From contig NZ_AJLR01000048.1 of the NCBI RefSeq assembly GCF_000307855.1, positions 62,001 through 126,000 of the forward strand: DNA of 64,000 nucleotides. Reading direction: 5' to 3'. This stretch comes from Schinkia azotoformans LMG 9581 (lineage in GTDB: Bacteria; Bacillota; Bacilli; Bacillales; Bacillaceae_J). This document shows, in pieces, positions 9,201-18,478 of the stretch (position 1 is the first letter of the stretch; every line of letters begins with the position of its first letter). The position numbers and the translations under genes were made by a program. The notes under the pieces were generated by a model that was not told the DNA's origin, searched no databases, and saw only the letters and a list, made by a program, of their open reading frames with translations.

Positions 9201-9881
9201 TTAATCTTCATTTCCAACCATACCTGTGTAAACTAACAATAAACGTACAAGTTCTAGAACAGCTACAAGTGCAGCTGCTACGTAGGTTAATGCCGCCGCA
9301 TTTAATACCTTTCTAGTTTCTCTTTCTTCATCATTGCGAATTACACCGGCGGAAACAATTTCATCCATCGCCCGGCTTGATGCATTGAATTCAACCGGTA
9401 ATGTTACAATTTGGAAAAGAACTGCAGCTGCCATACAGCCAATACCTAACAACAAGAATCCTGATATTTGAGCAAAAATCCCAATCATAATGAGAATCCA
9501 AGAAAGATTTGAACCAAGATTTGCTACTGGCACTAAAGCATGTCTAAAACGTAAAAATGCATAGTCTTGTGCATCCTGAATCGCATGCCCGACTTCATGG
9601 GCGGCAACTGCTGCACCAGCAACGGAAACCCCATGGTAATTTCCAGAAGATAAGCGGACGGTTTTAGAACGAGGATCATAATGATCTGACAAAACCCCAT
9701 GTGTCTCTTCAACTCTTACATTGTATAAACCGTTATTATCCAAAATTGTCCTCGCTACTTGAGCACCAGTCATCCCAGAAGATGCAGGAACTTGAGAATA
9801 TTTGCGATATGCACCCTTCACTTTCATTTGTGCCCATAATGGGATGAGGATGATGATTGCAAAATAAACTAAAAAGCCCAT
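9201..9881 (-). CDS. YugP-type zinc metallopeptidase, membrane-bound
   Basis: A 226-residue membrane protein with an N-terminal membrane segment, the zinc-binding HEVGHAIQ motif (about residues 95-102), and two or three further membrane segments. The ASSRAMDEIVSAG segment after the motif likely supplies a third ligand region. Members of this neutral zinc metallopeptidase family have no well-defined substrate. It sits between ypjC and ypjB; the B. subtilis homologue yugP is at another locus. Confidence 0.85.
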   Translation of the reverse strand: MGFLVYFAIIILIPLWAQMKVKGAYRKYSQVPASSGMTGAQVARTILDNNGLYNVRVEETHGVLSDHYDPRSKTVRLSSGNYHGVSVAGAAVAAHEVGHAIQDAQDYAFLRFRHALVPVANLGSNLSWILIMIGIFAQISGFLLLGIGCMAAAVLFQIVTLPVEFNASSRAMDEIVSAGVIRNDEERETRKVLNAAALTYVAAALVAVLELVRLLLVYTGMVGNED

Positions 9882-9963
9882 TCTTTCGATTCCTCCATGA
9901 AAATTTTTTATACTTTAATTTTATTGAATGCTTAATATTTAGTCAATTAATAACCCTTTTTCC

Positions 9964-10746
9964 TTACCGATTTCTGTATTTAATCGTTGTAATATGCTCA
10001 GCCTTGAATTTTTTTAAGCCGACATATAATAGAACAGAAAGAATAATACTGCCTGTTGTCATCATAACCCAAATTAAAGATGGGTCAGTCTCGTCTGTAA
10101 TAGTTTTGCCAAATAGTTTATACATATCCTTTTCCATTATTTTAAGGTGATTCTCTTTGTTTTTTTCATCTACACGTTCATAATCACTAAGAAAGCGGAT
10201 ATGGGAGTCTAAGCGTGAAATAGCTTCTGGGTCAAGACTGATTACTAAACTAGGGTAGATCGTATCTATATTTGTAGTAAAAACATTAAATTGCAGCTTG
10301 AATTTTCCTTTGTCTTCATCTAAAGCAGCTTCTTTCATTTGTTTAAAACTATCCAAAACCGGCTTTTCCATCTCCATCCATAAAGGCTGATGTTCGGAAT
10401 GCAATGCATCTAAAGCAAGCCTGAGCTGCGTAACTTTTCGAACTCTCTCTTTATGTTCTAATGACACCGCTGTTAACGCCTTAACAGCCTCATCATTACT
10501 TATAGAAATAACACGTAAAGCATTCATGGTAATATGATCTTCTTTCGGGTAGGTTTTCAAAAACTGTTCCGAAAATTGTTCCAATACCTGTTTAGCCTGA
10601 TCGAATTTTTCTTGTTTCGTAAGTATAAGTGCTTTGTCAGCCATATTATCTAAGTATGTCCAACTATTATTATTGTTGGCGTATATCATTTGTTGAGGAA
10701 TTACAAATAACAAAAATACAAAAACCATTACAATCTTTTTAGTCAT
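9964..10746 (-). CDS. ypjB: Sporulation protein YpjB
   Basis: A 260-residue protein with an N-terminal signal peptide (MTKKIVMVFVFLLFVIPQQMIYA), a helical extracytoplasmic domain, and a C-terminal membrane anchor (about residues 225-245) followed by basic residues. This matches the YpjB family, found in spore formers and linked to sporulation. The ATG at 10746 is chosen because GGGGGGACAAGTG precedes it and the signal peptide then begins cleanly; a longer frame adds 16 unlikely residues. It lies next to ypjA, as in B. subtilis. Biochemical function is unknown. Confidence 0.85.
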   Translation of the reverse strand: MTKKIVMVFVFLLFVIPQQMIYANNNNSWTYLDNMADKALILTKQEKFDQAKQVLEQFSEQFLKTYPKEDHITMNALRVISISNDEAVKALTAVSLEHKERVRKVTQLRLALDALHSEHQPLWMEMEKPVLDSFKQMKEAALDEDKGKFKLQFNVFTTNIDTIYPSLVISLDPEAISRLDSHIRFLSDYERVDEKNKENHLKIMEKDMYKLFGKTITDETDPSLIWVMMTTGSIILSVLLYVGLKKFKAEHITTIKYRNR

Positions 10747-10804
10747 CACTTGTCCCCCCATATACTTTGTATGAGTGTATGAAAGAAGGGACAAGAGTAG
10801 AACT

Positions 10805-11398
10805 TTATTGCAACTCAGCTTGATAATGTTTATCGCGGATACATAGCCAATATGTAATTAAAATTGATGCGATACTTAACCAAAATGTAAAATAACCGAT
10901 TTGCGGGGTAAAATCACTGAGTACACCGTATCTTGGCATCATTCCAAACACATAATCGATTACATCATTATGTAAAGTCCAAACAGCTGCGACTATTAAA
11001 TGCCAAGCTTTTAGGCGGTAATATGGTGCGTATAACAGACCCTGGGCAGCCATCGCAAAATGAGAGGCGATTAACATGTATCCCTCCCATGGCAGGCTAC
11101 CTTCAACTTTTAAAACTAATAAATTCATCACAACGGCCCAAATCCCATACTTAAAGAGGGTTACAATTGCTAATGCTTCTATTATTGGCCAATTTTTCCT
11201 TAATAAAAATGCAATTAAAACAATCACGAAAAATAAACTTGCCGTAGGGCTATCTGGAACAAAGAGTAGAAATCGGGGAGGTGTTTCCGCTAATTGCCAA
11301 CCGTACCAGATGTAACCCCAAATCGTACCAAATATATTAATAACTAGCAGTAGCCATAAAATTGGGCGCATACCTAAAAAGTGGATTAATAGCTTCAT
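10805..11398 (-). CDS. ypjA: DUF1405 membrane protein YpjA
   Basis: A 197-residue integral membrane protein with about five or six hydrophobic helices, matching the DUF1405/YpjA family next to the qcr genes in many Bacillales. The TPPRFLLFVPDSPTASLFF loop and HLIVAAVWTLHNDVIDYVFG are recognisable. No enzymatic motif is seen and its role is unknown. It begins 71 bases after the qcrC stop, beyond a terminator, so it may have its own promoter. Confidence 0.85.
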   Translation of the reverse strand: MKLLIHFLGMRPILWLLLVINIFGTIWGYIWYGWQLAETPPRFLLFVPDSPTASLFFVIVLIAFLLRKNWPIIEALAIVTLFKYGIWAVVMNLLVLKVEGSLPWEGYMLIASHFAMAAQGLLYAPYYRLKAWHLIVAAVWTLHNDVIDYVFGMMPRYGVLSDFTPQIGYFTFWLSIASILITYWLCIRDKHYQAELQ

Positions 11399-11428
11399 CT
11401 ACTCAACTCCGGATTAAAATTAATAAAA

Positions 11429-11459
11429 AAGCTGACCTTCTACTGAAAGTCAGCTTTTA
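11429..11459 (-). terminator. Terminator of qcrABC
   Basis: On the minus strand AAAAGCTGAC and GTCAGCTTTTTT form a stem with T tail right after the qcrC stop. Confidence 0.8.
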
Positions 11460-11469
11460 ATTTGTAAAA

Positions 11470-12243
11470 TTATTTTGCACTAAGACCGTGTATAAACTCA
11501 GAAAGTGCTTTTAGTTCCTCATCAGAACCTTTGAACATACCTGGTGGCATTGTTGCACGGCCGTTAACAGCGATATCAGCAATTTCCTCAGCGGATAAAG
11601 TTGCGCCAGTCTCTGTTAAAGCAGGTGCTGCTGGTCCACCAGTCAAATCTGTACCGTGACAGTTTAAACAGCCGCTAGCTTCAAGTGCTTTGTAGCCTGG
11701 ATCTTCTTTATCAAATTCAACAGTTTGCTTGATTTCACCTTGTTTTGCAGCAGCTTCCCAGTCATGGTTAACTACTGATTGCCAAGTTAAGAAGATTGTT
11801 GCAGCTAGTGCCAATAACATTAAACCAGTTGCAATTGGTCGTTTTGATGGGCGGCGCTCAGGACCTCTGTCTAACCAAGGTGCTAATAGTAACGAACCAA
11901 ATGCAAGACCAGGAATGATCATCGCACCGATTACTGTATATGGACCTGATGCATACTCATATTTAAGTAATTGATATAAGAATAAGAAATACCAGTCTGG
12001 TAATGGAATATAGCTTGTATCAGTCGGATCAGCTATACGCTCTAATGGTGATGGATGCGCAATGGTTAAACAAAGGTATCCAACTAAGAATACAGACCCG
12101 ATCAACCATTCTTTTAAAAGGAAATTCGGCCAAAATGCCTCCGTTTTTCCTGGATATTCGGAATAATCCTTCGGTACATTGGGTTTTCTTTCAGCAGATA
12201 TACGAGAATCCCCAACGAATTTCATACCTTTTCCGCGATGCAT
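11470..12243 (-). CDS. qcrC: Menaquinol:cytochrome c reductase, cytochrome b/c subunit
   Basis: Subunit of the bc complex in the cytoplasmic membrane. In this 257-residue fusion the first part is subunit IV-like with membrane helices and the PDWYFLFLYQLLKY motif (about residues 85-98), and the C-terminal part is a cytochrome c domain with one haem site, CLNCH (about residue 196), and a later Met ligand candidate in the MPPGMF segment. The N-terminus MHRGKGMKFVGDSRI matches the B. subtilis protein. It is the last gene of qcrA-qcrB-qcrC and is followed by a terminator. Confidence 0.97.
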   Translation of the reverse strand: MHRGKGMKFVGDSRISAERKPNVPKDYSEYPGKTEAFWPNFLLKEWLIGSVFLVGYLCLTIAHPSPLERIADPTDTSYIPLPDWYFLFLYQLLKYEYASGPYTVIGAMIIPGLAFGSLLLAPWLDRGPERRPSKRPIATGLMLLALAATIFLTWQSVVNHDWEAAAKQGEIKQTVEFDKEDPGYKALEASGCLNCHGTDLTGGPAAPALTETGATLSAEEIADIAVNGRATMPPGMFKGSDEELKALSEFIHGLSAK

Positions 12244-12274
12244 CGTCTTCCCTCCCTTATGTTACATATGTATT

Positions 12275-12949
12275 TTACAATGGACCCGAAATACCTTGTT
12301 TTCGAATCATAATGAAATGGGCAGCCAGTAAACCAAATAATGCTGCTGGCAGGAAGAATACATGGATTGCGAAGAAACGCGTTAATGTTTGTGCACCAAC
12401 AATTTCAGGGCTACCTGCTAATAATGTTTTAATTGAAGGTCCAAGTAATGGAACAGCCTCTGCAATCTGTAAACCTACCTTTGTTGCAAATAATGCTTTC
12501 ATATCCCATGGTAATAGGTATCCTGTAAAACCAAGTCCTAACATAATGAAGAAAATTAATACGCCTACTACCCAGTTTAATTCACGTGGCTTTTTATAAG
12601 CTCCTTGGAAAAACACACGTAAAACGTGTAAAAATAACATAACAATAACTAAACTTGCTCCCCAGTGATGCATTCCGCGCACAATTACACCAAATGCCAC
12701 TTCATTTTGCAAATAGTATACTGATTCCCAAGCATTTTTAATATCTGGAACATAGTACATTGTTAAAAACATTCCAGATAAAACTTGGATGACAGTTATG
12801 AAGAATGTAAGTCCGCCAAAACAGTATACAAATGCTGAAAAGTGATGTTCAGGGTTAACATGCTCAGGTACTTCATGGTCAGCAATATCACGCCATACCG
12901 GCGTAATATCTAAACGCTCATCTACCCAATCATAAATTTTATTAAGCAT
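12275..12949 (-). CDS. qcrB: Menaquinol:cytochrome c reductase, cytochrome b subunit
   Basis: The 224-residue b6-type cytochrome b that oxidises menaquinol. Four membrane helices carry two haems; the paired histidines are in the HHWGASLVIVMLFLHVLRVFF segment (about residues 93-113) and in the AIHVFFLPAALFGLLAAHF segment near residues 193-211. The FTGYLLPWDMKA loop follows the second helix. It lies between qcrA and qcrC with short gaps in one operon. Confidence 0.97.
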   Translation of the reverse strand: MLNKIYDWVDERLDITPVWRDIADHEVPEHVNPEHHFSAFVYCFGGLTFFITVIQVLSGMFLTMYYVPDIKNAWESVYYLQNEVAFGVIVRGMHHWGASLVIVMLFLHVLRVFFQGAYKKPRELNWVVGVLIFFIMLGLGFTGYLLPWDMKALFATKVGLQIAEAVPLLGPSIKTLLAGSPEIVGAQTLTRFFAIHVFFLPAALFGLLAAHFIMIRKQGISGPL

Positions 12950-12963
12950 TTATTACGCCCCTC

Positions 12964-13461
12964 CTATGCTCGTGGTCTAGCTTTACCAAGATATAAAGTT
13001 CCGCCTTCAAGTTTGTGGTCATAAAGGTCTAATGGTGCAAGCGGTGGTGTACCAGGTATATTAGTGCCATCCTTTTCATACCTTCCATCATGACATGGAC
13101 AGTAGAATTCGTTTGCAAACTTTGGATCATTCCAAGTTACAGTACAGCCCAAATGTTTACATACTGGTGACATTGCTTGAATGCTGCCATCATCTTTCTT
13201 ATAAACCCATGCTGACATTGTTACATCTGACTCATACCAAGCATCAACCTGATGTACTGTAAAGTCAAAACGTTGTGGTTCAGATGTAAGCTTAGATTCC
13301 TCAACTACTGCAACAAATTCACCTTTAGTAGCTGGCTTTAACACCGGATCAATCGCAAAACGTACCATTGGAGTAAGCATGCCCGCTGCCATAAATCCAC
13401 CAACACCTGTTAGTGTGTAGCTAAGAAATTGACGTCTAGTTACTTTATTTCCCTTACTCAT
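12964..13461 (-). CDS. qcrA: Menaquinol:cytochrome c reductase, Rieske iron-sulfur subunit
   Basis: Transfers electrons from menaquinol to the c-type haem. The 165-residue protein has an N-terminal twin-Arg-like TRRQFLSYTLTGVGGFMAAG anchor, and a C-terminal Rieske domain with the [2Fe-2S] ligands in CKHLGCTVTW and CPCHDGRY. The ATG at 13461 is chosen because a GGGGGG-rich Shine-Dalgarno lies 6 bases before it and the protein then matches B. subtilis QcrA; an in-frame upstream start adds 11 residues that include that site. First gene of qcrABC. Confidence 0.96.
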   Translation of the reverse strand: MSKGNKVTRRQFLSYTLTGVGGFMAAGMLTPMVRFAIDPVLKPATKGEFVAVVEESKLTSEPQRFDFTVHQVDAWYESDVTMSAWVYKKDDGSIQAMSPVCKHLGCTVTWNDPKFANEFYCPCHDGRYEKDGTNIPGTPPLAPLDLYDHKLEGGTLYLGKARPRA

Positions 13462-13602
13462 TCTTTTCCCCCCTCTATTAACAGGATAGTCCATCCGGAC
13501 AAATCATTAATAAACACACATATTACTAGGACATACTCATGATAGCGCAAACTTGTCCTTTGGTCAATAAAATCTGTCGAAAAAACAAGGGTAAAATTAG
13601 CA

Positions 13603-14067
13603 TCAACTCTCTTTTTTCCACAGATTGATAACCAGTGAATGGATTGACTTCATCTGTGATTTTACCATTTGCTCTATGTATTTTTTATCTAGATCTTTAA
13701 AGGATATGGAAGGCACCCAAAGCAAGGTAGCTTGTACATCTTTTTCATTGAGCTTCCAATCAGAATCTGAAGTTAATAACACTACATTTTTAATACCATC
13801 TTGAAGTAGATTATTATTCCATAGATTGACTCTGTTAATTAAAGTGGATGGCTCCTCTTCTCTTAAATATGTAAAAGCAGGTAGGACAATGAGTCTGCCT
13901 TTATATTCTCTTTCAAGCTCTGAAGCTAGAATTGAAATAAATTCACCCATCTCGACAGTTGGAATCATGTCTCCCTTAAAGGTAATCGGTATAAGTGGTA
14001 CAATAACAGTATCTACATATTCTCTTGCTTTCATGTACATTTCAATATCTGCACTAACCCATTTCAT
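13603..14067 (-). CDS. ypiF: DUF2487 protein YpiF
   Basis: A 154-residue soluble protein of the YpiF/DUF2487 family that precedes qcrABC in Bacillales. It begins MKWVSADIEMYMKAREYVDTVIVPLIPI and has no membrane segment or catalytic motif that I recognise. Its constant place next to the bc-complex genes suggests a link to them, but this is only context. Function unknown. Confidence 0.8.
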   Translation of the reverse strand: MKWVSADIEMYMKAREYVDTVIVPLIPITFKGDMIPTVEMGEFISILASELEREYKGRLIVLPAFTYLREEEPSTLINRVNLWNNNLLQDGIKNVVLLTSDSDWKLNEKDVQATLLWVPSISFKDLDKKYIEQMVKSQMKSIHSLVINLWKKES

Positions 14068-14087
14068 GCATATTCTCCCCTTTTAAA

Positions 14088-14147
14088 TGTCTAGCTCCAG
14101 CTCCCAGCGGCTAGTTGACTTCGCTAACCGGTCGCTTCCGCTTTTCT
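14088..14147. repeat. Dispersed repeat, family 1, copy A
   Basis: About 60 bases whose reverse strand reads GCGGAAGCG, then GGTTAGCGAAGT, and ends CGCTGGGAGCTGGAGCTAGAC. The same elements recur at 51,281 and, with changes, at 33,010, 36,463 and 56,465. The two ends are partly complementary. Non-coding, between ypiB and ypiF. Confidence 0.8.
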
Positions 14148-14167
14148 TATATTAAAACATTTTTTTA

Positions 14168-14202
14168 GGCAAAAAAAAACCTTCCTCTAAATCGAGGAAG
14201 TA
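14168..14202 (-). terminator. Terminator overlapping the ypiB stop
   Basis: On the minus strand ACTTCCTCG and AGAGGAAGG with a TTT run form a terminator whose left arm contains the last codons of ypiB (Ser-Ser-Ile-stop). Confidence 0.8.
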
Positions 14203-14750
14203 TTTTGGCATTCCAGCAATGAATTTAAACGTGCGGAAAGATGCATAAACTTATCAAAATCTAATTTGTCTAAAGCCTCATCGATTTGCGCGAGAAGCTT
14301 ATCTCTTTGGAAAGATCGTAAAGATTCATCCAGAAATTTTTGAGCTAGTTGCTGATCTTTTTCATTAATCTGAAGATGGTTTGGGATAAACTTATTTTCC
14401 TCCAGTACTGCAACATAATTTGAGCAAGAAAAAGATGATTTGAAATTTAGTTGCATGTAGATGTCTTGATCACGATTTAAGCGAATGTCATGAAAGGATT
14501 TTTCTGCATCGGTTGTCATTACATTATCTTTATAAAATCGAAACGGTACATCATCCACACAATGGGTTGACATGATAATTCCTCTTGGACAATATGCAGC
14601 CTGTTCGACGAAATGAACATTCTTCATCAATTGGTCATGGCTCATTAAATAATTCAAAATCCAAACACATTCCCGTCTTTTTAACTGATAATGATTTAAA
14701 AACCAGCGCACGAATTCTTTCTTTTCATTGACAGATACAGGGGTTGCCAA
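14187..14750 (-). CDS. ypiB: ReoY/YpiB family protein with IDEAL domain (UPF0302)
   Basis: A 187-residue protein: an N-terminal alpha/beta UPF0302 domain and a C-terminal IDEAL domain, where the name-giving residues are present in [14 protein letters not shown] (about residues 158-171). The Listeria homologue ReoY is known to act with ReoM in ClpCP-dependent degradation of MurA, which links it to peptidoglycan control; that role is inferred here by homology. It lies beside ypiA and the aro genes as in other Bacillales. Confidence 0.88.
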   Translation of the reverse strand: MATPVSVNEKKEFVRWFLNHYQLKRRECVWILNYLMSHDQLMKNVHFVEQAAYCPRGIIMSTHCVDDVPFRFYKDNVMTTDAEKSFHDIRLNRDQDIYMQLNFKSSFSCSNYVAVLEENKFIPNHLQINEKDQQLAQKFLDESLRSFQRDKLLAQIDEALDKLDFDKFMHLSARLNSLLECQNTSSI

Positions 14751-14865
14751 AAAAAATCCCTCCTCTGCGTTTTCTTCTCTCCGTTTTAATAATATAATTC
14801 TTTAAGAAATATACAAAATCCTGCTTAAAATTCATGACAAATTTCTACACGTTTTCTACAAAAAA

Positions 14866-16134
14866 CTACTTTCCTTCCAAACGCAACAACTCTTCTTCAA
14901 TTTCCATACACTGCGGGTCAATTTCAAGAATTCGTTCAAACATATCCTTCGCTCTTTTCTGGTCTCCATCTTCTAGAAGAAAATAACCAAAATCCTGAAG
15001 AAACTGTATATTGTCTTTAAAAGAAGTATATGCATTCTCATAGTGGTTTAATGCATCTTTATATCTATCTAAATTATTTTTTGCAACGGCTAAATCCCAG
15101 TCAAATTGTGGGTCATATTCGTCCCCTGCAACTGCTGTTTCAAGGAGACTAACAACTTCTTCATATTGCTCATGAAAAAGATAATAGCTTGATAATAAAT
15201 GAATGGCCTCAACAAAACCAGAATCAATCTCGATTGCCTTTACAAGGTGGGCCTCCACGTCTTTATCATTTTGTATCTTCATAGCGATCTTTGCAGCAAA
15301 CACAAGCAGTTCCTTATACTCCGGATCTATTTGCAGTCCTTCTTGCGTCGTTTGATAGCTTTCATTTAATGCCCCCATTTGTTCGTAGGCTTTCGCCAAA
15401 TAAAGGTATACTGGTACATAGTCTGGATCCATCAGTTTAAGTTCATTCCATTTTGCTACAGCAAGCTCATATCGTTCAAGTTGATAAGCCATTAAACCGT
15501 AGTTAAAAAGCCCATTAATTTCAATTTTATTCGTAAGCCCTTTTTCATAGCTTGCAAGAGCCTCCTCGAAACACCCTGTATGAACAAAAGCATCCGCTAA
15601 CAATAAATGGACATTTGCATGTTCAATCTCTACATTTGTATCTATTAAATTTCGAAAAAATGGAATCGCCTTTTGATATTCGCCAATATCTGAATAAAAT
15701 TGGCCCAATCCAAGGTCAATCAATGCTTCCTCAGGCGCTAATCGTTTCGCTTTTAAAAGCTTTTGTTCAGCCGCCTCATCAAGGCCCTGCATTTGAAACA
15801 TATCAGCCATCAAAATCAGAGCTTGAAGATAGGCCGGATCATCTTCTTTTATTTCTTCCAAGTAGTCCAGTGCATCGCCTTCGTAATCCTGTTCAATCGC
15901 TATTTCCGCAGCATAAATATATAATTGACCTTCATCAGGATACAATTCCAGTAGTTCATTCACAATTTCTTTAGCTTCGTCTAAAAAACCCCATTGTAAA
16001 TAAAGATCGGCAATCATTAATTTTTCCTCATGATTTGATATATCTATGAGACTATGTAAATACTGAAGACCTTCATTTATATTTCCATTTTCAACTAATT
16101 GAATGGCTTTAAGTAACTTTTCGTCCATATCCAA
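14866..16134 (-). CDS. ypiA: TPR repeat protein YpiA
   Basis: A 422-residue protein built almost wholly of tetratricopeptide repeats: about eleven helix pairs of 34 residues, with recurring patterns such as GEYQKAIPFFRNLI, CFEEALASYEKGL and RYKDALNHYENAY. It has no signal peptide or membrane segment, so it should be a cytoplasmic scaffold. It is acidic throughout. It matches YpiA, which lies between aroA and ypiB in B. subtilis. Partners are unknown, though the neighbouring ypiB/reoY makes a shared role in regulated proteolysis conceivable. Confidence 0.85.
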   Translation of the reverse strand: MDMDEKLLKAIQLVENGNINEGLQYLHSLIDISNHEEKLMIADLYLQWGFLDEAKEIVNELLELYPDEGQLYIYAAEIAIEQDYEGDALDYLEEIKEDDPAYLQALILMADMFQMQGLDEAAEQKLLKAKRLAPEEALIDLGLGQFYSDIGEYQKAIPFFRNLIDTNVEIEHANVHLLLADAFVHTGCFEEALASYEKGLTNKIEINGLFNYGLMAYQLERYELAVAKWNELKLMDPDYVPVYLYLAKAYEQMGALNESYQTTQEGLQIDPEYKELLVFAAKIAMKIQNDKDVEAHLVKAIEIDSGFVEAIHLLSSYYLFHEQYEEVVSLLETAVAGDEYDPQFDWDLAVAKNNLDRYKDALNHYENAYTSFKDNIQFLQDFGYFLLEDGDQKRAKDMFERILEIDPQCMEIEEELLRLEGK

Positions 16135-16152
16135 ACTCCTTAAATTTAAAAA

Positions 16153-16187
16153 TAAAAACCCACCACAGCCAGCGCTAAAGGTGGGGC
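16153..16187 (-). terminator. Probable terminator after the amidohydrolase-like gene
   Basis: CCCACC and GGTGGG pair around a GC-containing loop, with GTTTTTATTTTT following on the minus strand. This would end the aroC-to-16202 transcript ahead of ypiA. Confidence 0.65.
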
Positions 16188-16201
16188 TATAGCCACTTGA
16201 T

Positions 16202-17095
16202 TCAACTAAAAAGACCTGGTGCTTTAATTTTTAATTCTTCCCCATATCCCGGAAAAAAATTCGTCTCAAGCTTGGTCTTTAATAATCTGCCCTTATGAAC
16301 TGTAATAATCGGATCAATTTTATCATAATCAAGTTTGGTTGTATCTTCAACTTTCAACACAAACTCTGGATATTGATATAAATTATAATCGAGATCATTC
16401 CCGATTAAGAGCTCTCCTTTTTTCGGAAAAAGTCCGATTTGCTTACGAATAACTCTTGGTATTGGTCTTAAATCTATCGGAAACTGAAGATATGTTGGGA
16501 TTTTGTTGAGGGATGTTACGTATTCCCATCTATCCATCTGCGTTTTTAACACTTTTTCGTCCTCTACTTTCCATAAAGGATAGATTGGGACTTGAAATTG
16601 AAACCCGGCATCCCTAATCCACCCCCATGGAATTGAATGGATATCGGTATGCTCACTTATCTCAGCAATAATGTAGGGGAGTTTATGACGTTTACACAAC
16701 CTAACAAGGGATGGGGTCAATTTTTCAGCTGTCATGTGCACACCAATAGTAAAATCAATTGTACTATTTATCATTCTATGCCTTGCTCCGCGAATATTTT
16801 TTTCAAAATCAAGTTCATAAGGAATATAGCAAGGAGCTAAAACTGTTGTACAGCCTTTAGAAATTAAGTTTATTAACCTTTGTTTGAAATCCTTCAAGTT
16901 ATCACACTTGATTAAATCAAAATCAATGAAAGTGTGACCAGGTGTCATAAAATAAGTAGAAACATTCATCCTCATACCTTGATATTTTCTTAATGATCTG
17001 CCAAAATGACTGATTTTATTTTCCTGAATTAAAAAGGATCGATTCAGGATGCCCTGGTCTGAAACGACATTCGCATCTTCAATAATATAGCTCAA
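16202..17095 (-). CDS. Degenerate amidohydrolase-like protein
   Basis: A 297-residue protein resembling the start of metal-dependent amidohydrolases (IIEDANVVSDQGILNRSFLIQENKISHFG, then MTPGHTFIDFDLIK), but the usual metal-binding HxH after PGxID is replaced by FDLIK, so it is probably not a metal hydrolase. A TTG start at 17095 is chosen: AAGGAGG lies 11 bases before it, whereas the longer frame from 17128 would place that site inside the gene. It follows aroA on the same strand by 75 bases and precedes a terminator. Function unknown. Confidence 0.6.
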   Translation of the reverse strand: MSYIIEDANVVSDQGILNRSFLIQENKISHFGRSLRKYQGMRMNVSTYFMTPGHTFIDFDLIKCDNLKDFKQRLINLISKGCTTVLAPCYIPYELDFEKNIRGARHRMINSTIDFTIGVHMTAEKLTPSLVRLCKRHKLPYIIAEISEHTDIHSIPWGWIRDAGFQFQVPIYPLWKVEDEKVLKTQMDRWEYVTSLNKIPTYLQFPIDLRPIPRVIRKQIGLFPKKGELLIGNDLDYNLYQYPEFVLKVEDTTKLDYDKIDPIITVHKGRLLKTKLETNFFPGYGEELKIKAPGLFS

Positions 17096-17170
17096 AATAA
17101 AATGCCCCTCCTTATCATGCTTGTACAATTTTTCTTAACACAAGTTATGATAGGAAAGGACATATTAGAA

Positions 17171-18466
17171 CTAGTCTTCTTTAACAAGTTCAGTTAAATG
17201 ATCAAAGAAATTCGGATAGGATACTGCAATCGCATCTGCATCCTGAAGGATTGTGTCAGATTTTGACAGAAGGGCAGCAATGGCTAACATCATTCCGATT
17301 CGATGGTCACCATAGCTATTAACTTCTGCCCCATGTAAAGGCGATTTTCCATGAATAATCATTCCATCGTCTGTAGCTTCAATCATCGCACCCATTTTTT
17401 TAAGCTCTGTTACTACCGTGTCAATCCGGTTCGTTTCTTTTACTTTTAACTCCTCAGCATTACGGATCACCGTTTGGCCATCAGCCTGTGTCGCTAGAAG
17501 CGCAATAATAGGGATTTCGTCAATTAATGCAGGGATAATATCACCGCTTATTTCCGTTGCTGTAAGATTTGAAGTTGAAATCGTTAAATCAGCAACTGGT
17601 TCGCCGTTGACAATTCGTTCATTTGTGATCTCTAATTCCGCACCCATTTTTTGTAAAACTGTTACAATACCTGTTCGGGTTGGATTCATCCCTACATTTT
17701 TAAGGATGATTCGACTATTCGGAACAATCGCCCCAGCTGCTAAGAAAAACGCAGCAGAGGATATGTCTCCAGGTACCTTAATTTCCGTTGCAGTTAGTGT
17801 TTGGCCGCCTTCAATCGAGACGGATAAACCGTCACGTATAACTGCAGCACCAAATGCTTCAAGCATCCTTTCAGTATGATCCCTTGATAATGCTGGTTCC
17901 GTAACAGTTGTTACTCCTTTTGAGCCAAGGCCAGCAAGTAATATCGCAGATTTGACTTGGGCGCTTGCTACTGGGGAATGATACTGTATTCCAACTGTAT
18001 CTCCACCTCTAATAGATAGGGGAGTGTACATGCCGTTTTCACGTCCATCGATAACCGCCCCCATTTGTCTTAACGGATTTGTTACCCTGCCCATCGGTCG
18101 TTTCGCGATCGATTCGTCGCCAATTAATACAGAATGAAACGGTCTAGTTGCTAAAATACCAAGCATTAATCTTGTTGTTGTTCCCGAATTACCAACATCC
18201 AGAATATCCTTAGGTTCTTTTAGGCCATTAATACCATCTGATTCAATTTCAACATATTCACCCGTTTGTGTGATCCTCACACCCATTTTTCGAAAGCAGT
18301 TGATGGTGCTTAAGCAATCCTCACCTGGCAAAAAGCCGGTAACCGTAGTTTTTCCTTTTGCAATCGATCCGAACATGACAGCACGATGTGATATTGATTT
18401 ATCGCCTGGTACTTGAATTGTTCCTTTAAGACTTGATACGTTCGTTACTAATTGTTTAGATGACAA
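17171..18466 (-). CDS. aroA: 3-phosphoshikimate 1-carboxyvinyltransferase (EPSP synthase)
   Basis: Joins phosphoenolpyruvate to shikimate 3-phosphate in the shikimate pathway. It is 431 residues with the family motifs [14 protein letters not shown] (about residues 21-34), [15 protein letters not shown], and DHRTERM-like RDHTERML. The position equivalent to the glyphosate-sensitivity loop reads [11 protein letters not shown], class II-like. The start is a TTG at 18466 with AAGGATG upstream. It follows tyrA by 12 bases. In B. subtilis the same gene is called aroE. Confidence 0.97.
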   Translation of the reverse strand: MSSKQLVTNVSSLKGTIQVPGDKSISHRAVMFGSIAKGKTTVTGFLPGEDCLSTINCFRKMGVRITQTGEYVEIESDGINGLKEPKDILDVGNSGTTTRLMLGILATRPFHSVLIGDESIAKRPMGRVTNPLRQMGAVIDGRENGMYTPLSIRGGDTVGIQYHSPVASAQVKSAILLAGLGSKGVTTVTEPALSRDHTERMLEAFGAAVIRDGLSVSIEGGQTLTATEIKVPGDISSAAFFLAAGAIVPNSRIILKNVGMNPTRTGIVTVLQKMGAELEITNERIVNGEPVADLTISTSNLTATEISGDIIPALIDEIPIIALLATQADGQTVIRNAEELKVKETNRIDTVVTELKKMGAMIEATDDGMIIHGKSPLHGAEVNSYGDHRIGMMLAIAALLSKSDTILQDADAIAVSYPNFFDHLTELVKED

Positions 18467-18478
18467 ATAACCACATCC

